Of a stretch of DNA of 64,000 bases, positions 26,448-33,678 are shown piece after piece. Made by a program: the position numbers and the translations under genes. The notes under the pieces were generated by a model. It had not been told where the DNA came from and did no database searches. It worked only from the letters and a program-made list of their open reading frames with translations. Position 1 is the stretch's first letter, and each line of letters starts with the position of its first letter. This DNA is from an uncultured Desulfovibrio sp. (GTDB lineage: Bacteria > Desulfobacterota > Desulfovibrionia > Desulfovibrionales > Desulfovibrionaceae): the NCBI RefSeq assembly GCF_944324525.1, contig NZ_CALUWS010000006.1, forward strand, positions 22,151-86,150, written 5' to 3'.

Positions 26448-27482
26448 ATGCTGGAAACACTGCAAATCGTCTGGTTCATCCTCTGGGCGCTGCTCTGGGC
26501 CGTCTACTTCGTGCTGGACGGCTTCGATCTCGGCCTCGGCTCTCTCCTGCCCTGCCTCGGCAAGAGCGAGGAAGACCGCCGCATCATGTACAATGCCGCC
26601 GGCCCCTTCTGGGACGGCAATGAAGTGTGGCTCATCTCCGCCGGCGGGGTGACCTTCGCGGCCTTCCCCACGGTCTATGCGGTCATGTTCAGCGCGCTTT
26701 ACGCGCCTCTGCTGCTCCTGCTCTTCGCGCTCATCTTCCGCGCCGTGTCCTTCGAGTTTCGCGGCAAGGTGGAAAGCGCGGCCTGGCGCGGCTTCTGGGA
26801 TCTCATCCACTTCGTGTCCAACCTTGTGCCCTCCATCCTGCTGGGCGTGGCCTTTGCCAACCTCTTCATGGGCATCCCCGTGGATGCGGAGGGCGTCTAT
26901 CACGGCAACCTCCTCGGCCTGCTCAATCCCTACGGGCTGGCGGGCGGCGTCTTCTTCCTGGTGATGTTCATGCTGCACGGTTCCCTGTGGCTGGCCATCA
27001 AGAGCGAAGGCGACCTGCAGCTGCGCGCCCTGGCCACGGCCAGCCTGCTCTGGCCCATCATGCTGGTGCTGCTGCTGGTCTTCCTCGGCATGACGTGGAG
27101 CTATACCCGTCTCTTCGACAACTACTTCGCTCAGCCGGCGCTCTTCCTGCTGCCGCTGGTGGCGCTGGCCGGTCTGGTGGGCGCGCGGGTCATGCTGCGT
27201 GCCGGGCGGCTCTGGCTGGCCTGGGCCTGCAGCGGCCTGTACATCGTGGGCGTGACCTTCTTCGGCGTGTCGGGCATGTTCCCCGGCATGATCATCTCCT
27301 CGCTGGATCCGGCGGCGACGCTCACGGCCTACAATGCCTCGTCCACGGAGCTGACCCTCAGCATCATGCTGGGCGTGGCGCTGGTCATGGTGCCCATCGT
27401 GCTGATCTACCAGTCGTGGGCCTACCACATCTTCCGCAAGCCGGTCACCGGCGAGGATCTGAAGGACGAGCACGCCTACTGA
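26448..27482 (+). CDS. cydB: Cytochrome bd quinol oxidase subunit II
   Basis: A 344-residue partner of CydA with about nine membrane helices. It opens MLETLQIVWFILWALLWAVY and has the characteristic FVLDGFDLGLG and PFWDGNEVWLISAGGVTFAAFP, all expected for CydB. It follows cydA by two bases and is therefore translationally linked. There is no cydX-like small gene directly after it: the next 25 bases lead into a terminator. No cydC/D maturation genes are in the window. Confidence 0.97.
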   Translation: MLETLQIVWFILWALLWAVYFVLDGFDLGLGSLLPCLGKSEEDRRIMYNAAGPFWDGNEVWLISAGGVTFAAFPTVYAVMFSALYAPLLLLLFALIFRAVSFEFRGKVESAAWRGFWDLIHFVSNLVPSILLGVAFANLFMGIPVDAEGVYHGNLLGLLNPYGLAGGVFFLVMFMLHGSLWLAIKSEGDLQLRALATASLLWPIMLVLLLVFLGMTWSYTRLFDNYFAQPALFLLPLVALAGLVGARVMLRAGRLWLAWACSGLYIVGVTFFGVSGMFPGMIISSLDPAATLTAYNASSTELTLSIMLGVALVMVPIVLIYQSWAYHIFRKPVTGEDLKDEHAY

Positions 27483-27507
27483 TCCTCTTTGCTGAAGCCA
27501 ACCACTG

Positions 27508-27547
27508 CGGCGGCTCCCGGTCTTTTCGGGGGCCGCCGTTTTTTTTG
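27508..27547 (+). terminator. Rho-independent terminator of cydAB
   Basis: CGGCGGCTCCCG, loop, CGGGGGCCGCCG followed by eight T. It lies 25 bp after the cydB stop. Confidence 0.9.
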
Positions 27548-27674
27548 TGCCGAACTTCCCCAAAAGCCAGGCAGGGCAGGGCGCAACGGCCTGAAGGCTG
27601 CCGGGGAGCGTCCTCTTTTCGGGCAGGAGAGGTCCATATTTTCTTAATTGGTTGTAATAAAGGGTGCAAAATGG

Positions 27675-27703
27675 TTGACAGTGGTTGGATTGGTCTTCAT
27701 AGT
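27675..27703 (+). promoter_or_regulatory. Promoter and repeated TGGTTG motif before the FadR-type regulator
   Basis: TTGACA (27675-27680), a 17-base spacer and CATAGT (27698-27703). The motif TGGTTG occurs four times between 27647 and 27709 (TGGTTGT, TGGTTGA, TGGTTGG, TGGTTGC), overlapping both promoter elements. This arrangement suggests autoregulation by the downstream regulator; that is inference. Confidence 0.6.
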
Positions 27704-27726
27704 GGTTGCAAAGGAGAATGAAGCAC

Positions 27727-28437
27727 ATGGACGCCTTTTCCGCCAAGAGCCCGCAGCGCAGCTATGAGACCCTTCTGTCCCGCTTGCGGGCATTCATGGA
27801 CGAGCTGCAGCTCAAGCCCGGCGACAAGCTGCCGCCGGAGCGCAGCCTGGCCAGTACCTTCGGGGTTTCCCGCAACAGCGTACGGACGGCCATCCGCACG
27901 CTGGCCGAGCAGGGCGTGCTGGAGAGCCGCCACGGGGACGGGACCTACGTTTGCAGCAGCGAGACGGATTTTCTGGAAAAGGCGTTGTTGTCGGCCGTGG
28001 ACTCGGAATGCGCCATCTTTGATGAGGTCATGGAGTTTCGGCGCATCATGGAACCGGCCATAGCGCGGCTGGCGGCCCGCCGCCGTACGCTGGAACAGCT
28101 CAACGAGCTCAAGATCATCGTCTGCGACCAGCAGCGGCGGCTCCTCATGGAAAAGGGCGACGGCGACCTGGACGCGCGATTCCACCAGTGTCTTGCGCGC
28201 TGCACCGGCAACAGCCTGCTGGCCACGACCATGCAGCGGCTCAATACGGTCTACCAGCCCGGGCGTACGGCGGATCTGCGCTCCGAGGAGTGGCGGCAGT
28301 TCTCCATCAGCTCGCATCTGCGCATCATCGATGCGGTGGAACGGCAGGATGAAGAGGCCTGCGAGCAGGAATTGCGCCATCACCTCGGCACGGTCTCGGA
28401 GCGTCACCCTCTGGTCACGGCGAGGGATCGGTCATGA
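27727..28437 (+). CDS. FadR/GntR-family transcriptional regulator with FCD domain
   Basis: A 236-residue regulator. The winged helix is at about 10-70 (LKPGDKLPPERSLASTFGVS then RNSVRTAIRTLAEQGVLESR with DGTYV), typical of GntR proteins. The helical FCD ligand domain follows (about 85-225), with candidate metal/ligand residues in DARFHQCLARCTGN, SSHLRIIDAV and ELRHHLG; three His are present. Members usually sense small carboxylates. I use the ATG at 27727, ten bases after AAGGAG, over ATG 27718, which is too close. The stop overlaps the start of the TauE gene (ATGA), so the two are cotranscribed. It is a plausible controller of the following transporter and peptidase genes. Confidence 0.85.
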   Translation: MDAFSAKSPQRSYETLLSRLRAFMDELQLKPGDKLPPERSLASTFGVSRNSVRTAIRTLAEQGVLESRHGDGTYVCSSETDFLEKALLSAVDSECAIFDEVMEFRRIMEPAIARLAARRRTLEQLNELKIIVCDQQRRLLMEKGDGDLDARFHQCLARCTGNSLLATTMQRLNTVYQPGRTADLRSEEWRQFSISSHLRIIDAVERQDEEACEQELRHHLGTVSERHPLVTARDRS

Positions 28438-29231
28438 TGGAAAGTCTTGTGCTCTACGGACTGCTGGGCATCGTGGCCGGACTGCTGGCCGGGCTGCTGG
28501 GCGTGGGCGGCGGCATCGTCATCGTGCCCATGCTGGTGTTCGCTTTCGGGCGTGCGGGCTTTGCGCCGGAAAGCATCATGCTGCTGGCCCTGGCCACCTC
28601 GCTGGGCAGCATCATGTTCACCTCGGTTTCCAGCGCGCTGGCGCATTCGCGGCGGGGCGCGGTGGACTGGCAGACCGTGTGGCGCATCAGCCCCGGCATC
28701 CTGCTGGGGACCTTTGCCGGGACGGCGGTGGCCGTGCTGCTGTCCCGCCGTTTCTTGCAGATCTTTTTCGTGGTCTTCCTGACCTATGTGGCCGTGCAGA
28801 TGCTGCGCGGCAGCCGTCCGTGCGCCAGCCGGGAGCTGCCCGGCGCGTGGGGCATGGGGGCGGCCGGCGGCGTCATCGGCCTCACCTCCAGCCTGGTGGG
28901 CATCGGCGGGGGCACGCTCTCCGTGCCCTTCCTGGTCTGGCACAATGTGGAGATGCACCGCGCCATCGGCACGTCGGCGGCCATCGGCTTCCCCATCGCC
29001 GTGGCGGGCTGCTGCGGCTACCTGATCAACGGGCTGGGGGCGACGGGGCTGCCGCCGCACTGTCTGGGCTACCTCTACCTGCCGGCCCTTTTCCCCCTTG
29101 TCGTGTGCAGCATGCTCACGGCTCCGCTGGGGGCGCGCATCGCCCACCGTCTCCCCGTCAGCCGGCTCAAGAGCGCCTTTGCCGTCCTGCTGATCTGCGT
29201 CGGGATCAAGATGTTGTGGGACGTCCTGTAA
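28434..29231 (+). CDS. TauE/SafE-family anion exporter
   Basis: A 265-residue membrane protein with two homologous halves, each opening with the family signature (LLAGLLGVGGGIVIVPML at about 15-33 and SSLVGIGGGTLSVPFLVWH at about 150-168), and about eight membrane helices. TauE/SafE proteins export sulfite, sulfoacetate or related organic anions. It overlaps the regulator by four bases. The local context (regulator plus exporter) fits relief from an anionic product of sulfonate or sulfur metabolism, but the substrate is not determined by the sequence. Confidence 0.85.
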   Translation: MMESLVLYGLLGIVAGLLAGLLGVGGGIVIVPMLVFAFGRAGFAPESIMLLALATSLGSIMFTSVSSALAHSRRGAVDWQTVWRISPGILLGTFAGTAVAVLLSRRFLQIFFVVFLTYVAVQMLRGSRPCASRELPGAWGMGAAGGVIGLTSSLVGIGGGTLSVPFLVWHNVEMHRAIGTSAAIGFPIAVAGCCGYLINGLGATGLPPHCLGYLYLPALFPLVVCSMLTAPLGARIAHRLPVSRLKSAFAVLLICVGIKMLWDVL

Positions 29232-29241
29232 TAAAAATTTT

Positions 29242-29254
29242 ATGTGGACCACAT
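29242..29254. promoter_or_regulatory. Perfect palindrome upstream of the AT-rich MFS gene
   Basis: ATGTGGACCACAT, a 6-1-6 palindrome 41 bp before the MFS start, just after the TauE stop. The TGT...ACA outer bases resemble the general TNGTNNNACNA shape of FadR-type sites, so the regulator at 27727 is a candidate ligand. This is an inference. Confidence 0.5.
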
Positions 29255-29294
29255 TTTTAAAATATGATGACACAAGTCAACTAGGAGGATGATG

Positions 29295-30551
29295 ATGACG
29301 TTACGCGACAAATTGTCAATCTCACCAGCAAGATTTTTCTATGGTTTCATCGTGTTATACTTTTTGTTCATGCTTGATTTTGCTGCAAGATTAGGTATTA
29401 CTTCCGCTTTTCCAAGCATGAAGAGCGAGCTTGGCTTTTCTGATACAACTATCGGTTTTGCAGGTTCTATTGTTTTAGCCGGAATGACAGTTTTTGTTCT
29501 TCCATTTTCTTTTATAGCGGATAAGACTTCAAAAAAGAGAAGCCTCAACGTCATGAGCGTCATCTGGGGAGGGGGATGTTGCATATGTGGTGCGGCTTCT
29601 TCAGCTTTTACCCTGCTGTTTGGACGTTTCTTGGTAGGAGCAGGTAACGCAAGTTACGCGCCGGTATCTGTAGCTATGCTCACGAGTTGGGTTAATCGGC
29701 CTTATTGGGGAACAATTATTGGTTTTTATAACTCGGCAATGTCGCTTGGACTCGCGCTTGGAACTTCTATTGTTGGAGTGCTGGTTCATAAATTTGGGTG
29801 GCGTGCGGCCTTTTATGGGGTCGGCCTGCTGACTCTTATTTTTGCTGTCTGTTCATTATCGGTGTCAGATGCCAAGACGAATAAGCCTAAAAATGAAGAA
29901 AATAGTGTTCGCCTTAGCGAAGCTTTTTCCTTTACCTTAAAAAATAAAACACTATTGCTCTTGGGGCTGGGCGTCGGCGCGGCCAACATGGGATATACGG
30001 CCATGATTACATGGATTCCCATGTATCTTGTAAGAATAATGGGCTGGAATACAGTAGATGTTGCCGCATACATGGGGCCTGTTTACCTTATTCAGGGGTT
30101 GTGTGTTACGGCTCTTTCAGGAGTTCTTATTGACTGGATCAGCAGAAAAACATCACCTAGGTCCAGAGCTTTAATAGGTGTCCCGGCCTTTATTGGTTGT
30201 GCTCTTACTTTCTACAGTGGATTTCACTATCAGTGGATATTAGGGCTGGCTTTTGGTATGTTCCTTTTTAAAATTCCTGTTACGGGTGTGCATGTAGCCA
30301 CACAAGAACTTGTGCCCGCACGTTATAAATCTTCAGCATACGGAACCTATGTACTGCTCCTGCAGGGTATAGGTTTCTTCGGATCACTTCTTGTCGGTCT
30401 GCTTTCCGATACCTATGGTTTACAAAAAGCGGTAGAATATATGCAGCTTGTCTTCTGTGCAGGGGCTGTATTTATGCTTATCGGGGGTATTACCTATATG
30501 GTTGACTACAGAAGGGCCCAGGCAAATGATGATGGAAATATAGTAAAGTGA
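29295..30551 (+). CDS. AT-rich MFS transporter, probably acquired horizontally
   Basis: A 418-residue major facilitator with 12 membrane helices; motif A appears as PFSFIADKTSKKRS, and PVTGVHVATQELVPARYKSSA lies near helix 10. It looks like an organic-anion:proton symporter (ACS or hexuronate type). Base use is very different from the neighbours: roughly 40-45 % GC by eye against about 65-70 %, with many TTT, AAA and AAT codons. The boundaries of the AT-rich block are sharp, near 29228 and 30640. Three ATG codons are stacked; the third (29295) sits six bases after AGGAGG and is my choice. The upstream palindrome and the following peptidase gene suggest import of a substrate for that peptidase. 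Confidence 0.85.
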   Translation: MTLRDKLSISPARFFYGFIVLYFLFMLDFAARLGITSAFPSMKSELGFSDTTIGFAGSIVLAGMTVFVLPFSFIADKTSKKRSLNVMSVIWGGGCCICGAASSAFTLLFGRFLVGAGNASYAPVSVAMLTSWVNRPYWGTIIGFYNSAMSLGLALGTSIVGVLVHKFGWRAAFYGVGLLTLIFAVCSLSVSDAKTNKPKNEENSVRLSEAFSFTLKNKTLLLLGLGVGAANMGYTAMITWIPMYLVRIMGWNTVDVAAYMGPVYLIQGLCVTALSGVLIDWISRKTSPRSRALIGVPAFIGCALTFYSGFHYQWILGLAFGMFLFKIPVTGVHVATQELVPARYKSSAYGTYVLLLQGIGFFGSLLVGLLSDTYGLQKAVEYMQLVFCAGAVFMLIGGITYMVDYRRAQANDDGNIVK

Positions 30552-30612
30552 AGTTAAGTTAGTTAGATAATCTGATTTTAAGTGCTACTTTTAACCGAGA
30601 AAGGAGCGATGT

Positions 30613-31842
30613 ATGGAACTTGCTCGATGGAATGAAGCTCTGAATAACTGGTTCGGCGAGCATGAGGCGGAGATGTATACCCTACTGGAGCAGCTGGTGA
30701 ACATGGACAGCTTTTCACATGACGGCGGTGATGTGGACAAGGTGGGAGAAGTCATCGCAGAACACATGCGCGCGGCGGGCTTTACCGTGGAGACGCTGCC
30801 GCAGGCCCCCATCCCCGCTGACGAGCAGTGGATGACGAGCCTCGGCCATGTGGTGACGGCGCGTACCCATGCGCGGGAAGACGGGCCGGGGGTGGTGTTC
30901 ATGGGGCACATGGACACGGTGTTCCCGGCGGGCACGGCGGCGGCGCGTCCCTTCCGCATGGACCGGCAGGCCGACAGGGCCACGGGCCCCGGCGTGCTGG
31001 ACATGAAGGGCGGCCTCGTCATGAACATCTTCGTGGCGCGGGCCCTGAAGGAGCTGGGCCTCATGGACGTGCCCATGACGCTGACCTTTTCGCCCGACGA
31101 GGAGCTGGGCTCCCCGACGACGGGCTACCATCTGGGCCGCGAGCTCAACGGCGCGCATGCCGTCATGTGCACGGAGCCGGGCTATGTGGGGGGCGGCGTT
31201 TCCGTGGAGCGCAAGGGGTCGGGCCACATGCTGCTGGAGATCGAGGGCAAGTCGGCCCATGCCGGACGCAACTATGCCGACGGGCATTCGGCCATCCTCG
31301 AACTGGCCCACAAGATCCTGGCCTATGACCGGCATGTGGATCTCGACAGGGACATCACGGTCAACACCGGCCTCATCTCCGGCGGCACCTCGGCCAATTC
31401 CGTCGCTCCCTTCGCCTCGGCCCGCATCCACCTCACCTATCCGACCTATGAGCTGGGGCAGGAGCTGGTGCGGGCCATACGGGAAGAGACCGACAAGACC
31501 TATGTGTCGGGAACGCGCTCCCACATCAGCGGCGGCTTGCGCCTGCTGCCGCTGCGGCCCACGCCCAAGGTCATGGCCCTTTACGAGCTCATCCGCGCTG
31601 CGGCGGACTGCATCGGCTACCCCTGTTCCCTCGAGCGCTCCAAGGGCGCGGCGGAATCCGGCTTCTGCTGCAGCGTGCTGGACCTGCCCACCGTCTGCAG
31701 CATGGGGCCGGAGGGCACAGGCTTGCATACGCCGGAGGAATACATCATCCCGTCCACCTTCCTGCCACGGGCCAAGATCCTGGCCCTGACGGCGCTCCAG
31801 GCGGCACGGCGGTTTTCCGCGTCACCCAAGGTCACCCTGTAA
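30613..31842 (+). CDS. M20 metallopeptidase, carboxypeptidase-G2-like (first of two)
   Basis: A 409-residue zinc peptidase of the M20A family (glutamate carboxypeptidase / CPG2 group), without a signal peptide. The dizinc ligands are visible: H and D in FMGHMDTVFPAG (about 97-102), D in VLDMKGGLVM (about 130), the EE pair in SPDEELGSPT, E in CTEPGYVG and the C-terminal H in GTGLHTPEEYI. It would remove a C-terminal or N-acylated glutamate-like residue; the real substrate is unknown. RBS AAAGGAG precedes the ATG by about seven bases. The first 40 bases share the lower GC of the MFS gene, so the AT-rich block ends inside this gene's 5' end. Its paralog is at 33679. Confidence 0.88.
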   Translation: MELARWNEALNNWFGEHEAEMYTLLEQLVNMDSFSHDGGDVDKVGEVIAEHMRAAGFTVETLPQAPIPADEQWMTSLGHVVTARTHAREDGPGVVFMGHMDTVFPAGTAAARPFRMDRQADRATGPGVLDMKGGLVMNIFVARALKELGLMDVPMTLTFSPDEELGSPTTGYHLGRELNGAHAVMCTEPGYVGGGVSVERKGSGHMLLEIEGKSAHAGRNYADGHSAILELAHKILAYDRHVDLDRDITVNTGLISGGTSANSVAPFASARIHLTYPTYELGQELVRAIREETDKTYVSGTRSHISGGLRLLPLRPTPKVMALYELIRAAADCIGYPCSLERSKGAAESGFCCSVLDLPTVCSMGPEGTGLHTPEEYIIPSTFLPRAKILALTALQAARRFSASPKVTL

Positions 31843-31848
31843 CCTCAA

Positions 31849-32378
31849 CATCAACCGATCAACTTCGCCACGCACGGGGCTTTTTCCTCGCAGCGTCTGT
31901 ACATGCTGATGGTGGAAAAGAAGCTCGGCGCGAAGCTCCCGCATGTGGCCTACACCAGCGGCCATGACGTCTCCACGGCCCTGCTGGGCGGGCACATCGC
32001 CAGCGCCTTCGGCGTGACCACCAACCAGCTGCCCTATGTGCAGGCGGGCGACTTCCGCATCATCGGCGTTACCAGCAAGGAGCGCGTCAAGGAATTGCCC
32101 GATGCCCCACCTTTACCGAGCAGTTCGACAATGATCCGGCGCTGGTCTTTCCCTCGCCCCACGGTCTGGTGGCTCCCCGCCGCACGCCCGACGACAAGAT
32201 CATCGCCATGCAGAACCTGATCAAGGAAGCGCTGGAAGATCCCGGCGTACAGGCCAAGATGGCCAAGGCCGATCTGACCTGCAATTATCTGCCGCATGAC
32301 GAGTTCCAGGAGGTCATCGACAGCATGTGGGCGACCATCGGCAAGGTGCTCAAGGAAAACAACATGGTCAGCAAGTAG
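31849..32378 (+). pseudogene. Remnant of a TctC/Bug-type binding-protein gene
   Basis: The second half of a tripartite tricarboxylate transporter binding protein is readable: INFATHGAFSSQRLYM, HVAYTSGHDVSTALLGGH, a following DFRIIGVTSKERVKELPDAP, then FTEQFDNDPALVFPSPHGLVAP and a normal C-terminus ending at TAG 32376. The N-terminal half (about 130-140 residues with the signal peptide) is missing: the coding frame starts abruptly six bases after the peptidase stop. The frame also shifts at 32104-32109, where GCCCCACC appears to have lost one C. No tctA or tctB is present. It is therefore a decayed gene by two independent lesions. Confidence 0.85.
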
Positions 32379-32391
32379 CGTGTACCGCGCT

Positions 32392-32419
32392 GCGGCGTTC
32401 CCCTCCCGGGGAGCGCCGC
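32392..32419 (+). terminator. GC-rich hairpin before the second binding-protein gene
   Basis: GCGGCGTTCCCC, loop TCCC, GGGGAGCGCCGC (one G-T pair). It lies 14 bp after the pseudogene stop. There is no T-run, so a terminator role is only possible. Confidence 0.35.
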
Positions 32420-32449
32420 CGCGCCGTCCCCTCATGAAGGAGAGTAGGC

Positions 32450-33460
32450 ATGCGTTATCTTTCCGCACTGTTACGGATCCTGCCGGCGCTGATGCTGGCC
32501 CTGCTGCTCTGTCCCGCCGGCGCGCCCGCCGCGGCGGAGAGCGTGCCCCTGAAGACGGGCTGGCTCGGCGAGGAAGCCTTTCCCGTCTGGTACGCCCATG
32601 AACAGGGTTGGGACAAGGAAGCCGGCCTGGATGTGGAGATGCTCCGTTTCGACTCGGGCAAGGTCTTTATCGAAGGCATGAAGGTCTACAAGTGGGTCCT
32701 TGCCGGCTGCGGCATCGTGCCCACGGTCTCGGCCGCCTTCGGCTCGCCGTTCGAGGTGGTGGCCGTGGCCGGCGATGAAGCCGCCGCCAATGCCGTGCTG
32801 GCGCGCAAGGACGCCAAGTTCGCCGATGCGGCATCCGTGCGGGGCAGGCTCGTGCTGTGCCCGCAGGGCACGTCCGCCCATTATACGCTGGTGCAGTGGC
32901 TGCGTTCGCTGGGCCTGACGGAAAAGGACGTGAAGATCCGCTTCATGCCGCCGGAACAGGCTCTCGGCGCGTTCCGGGGCGGTCTGGGCGACCTTCTGGT
33001 CACCTGGGCTCCCTATACCTATGCCGCGGAAAAGGAGGGCTGCGCTCTGGTGGCCACAGCCGCCGACGTCAAGGCCTCCCTGCCGCTGGTGCTGCTGGCC
33101 GACAGACAGTTCGCCGCGGAAAACGCGGAGCTGGTGCGGCGCTTCCTGACCCTGTATCAGCGCGGGGCCGCCGTGCTGGCCGCGGAACCTGACGAGAAGG
33201 TGGTGGCGGCCTACGTGCGCTTCTGCAAGGAATGGGCAGGGCGTGAGCTGGATGCCGCCACCGCCCGTGAGGACTTGCGGGCCCACCGCGTTTACTCGGT
33301 GAGCGAGCAGCTGCGGCTTCTGGGCGACGGGCCCGGCTCGCTGCGCGCCACGCTGGAAGGCATGGCCGCCTTCCTTGCCGCAGGCAAGGCGGGCGACGGC
33401 GGCAAGGCGCCGGAGCTGCCGTCCATCCGCGCGGATTATCTGCAATCGTTGCCGCAATAG
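32450..33460 (+). CDS. Orphan periplasmic substrate-binding protein, SsuA/THI5-like (second of two)
   Basis: A 336-residue exported protein with a clear signal peptide (MRYLSALLRILPALMLALLL, then PAAAE). The mature start reads KTGWLGEEAFPVWYAHEQGW, followed by DKEAGLDVEM, almost as in the protein at 13516. GTSAHYTLVQWLRSLGL and VTWAPYTYAAEKEG also align with that paralog. No ABC permease or ATPase lies nearby. It sits between two M20 peptidase genes and after a decayed TctC gene; GGAGAG precedes its ATG. It is likely a scavenging receptor for a peptide- or amide-like ligand that uses a permease encoded elsewhere. The ligand is unknown. Confidence 0.8.
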   Translation: MRYLSALLRILPALMLALLLCPAGAPAAAESVPLKTGWLGEEAFPVWYAHEQGWDKEAGLDVEMLRFDSGKVFIEGMKVYKWVLAGCGIVPTVSAAFGSPFEVVAVAGDEAAANAVLARKDAKFADAASVRGRLVLCPQGTSAHYTLVQWLRSLGLTEKDVKIRFMPPEQALGAFRGGLGDLLVTWAPYTYAAEKEGCALVATAADVKASLPLVLLADRQFAAENAELVRRFLTLYQRGAAVLAAEPDEKVVAAYVRFCKEWAGRELDAATAREDLRAHRVYSVSEQLRLLGDGPGSLRATLEGMAAFLAAGKAGDGGKAPELPSIRADYLQSLPQ

Positions 33461-33482
33461 ACTGCTTACCCCCAGTCTTTGC

Positions 33483-33527
33483 GGGGAAGGGGGCCCGTCG
33501 GATCTCCTCCCGGGCTTCCCTTCCCTC
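33483..33527. repeat. Family B hairpin repeat, diverged copy
   Basis: GGGGAAGGGGGCCCG, a short spacer, then CCGGGCTTCCCTTCCC. The arms pair imperfectly but have the same GGGGAAGGG/CCCTTCCCC core as the other family B copies. It lies 23 bp after the stop of the binding-protein gene. Confidence 0.55.
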
Positions 33528-33529
33528 TT

Positions 33530-33620
33530 TTGAGAACCTTTTCAGGGGCAACATATACGGTCTGTCGTTTCGCGGAAAAGAACGTGGTTTTCCGCGGACG
33601 CTTGGTCGGGCGGCGCGCTC
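33530..33620. repeat. Family A hairpin repeat, diverged copy A7
   Basis: Contains TACGGTCTGTCGTTTCGCGG, a GCGGAAAAGAACGTGGTTTTCCGC hairpin and a GGCGG...CCGCC end, the same order as copy A2 at 36797. The outer GAAAC hairpin is eroded. It follows a family B copy directly. Confidence 0.6.
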
Positions 33621-33678
33621 CGCCATCTTCCGAACGGACACGCCTCCGGCGGGCGCTGGCGGACGGGAGGGACGTCAC

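Noticed and set aside
29228-30640. A prophage or integron fragment as the source of the AT-rich block
   Set aside because: No integrase, transposase, attachment-site repeat or tRNA borders the block; only one transporter gene is involved.
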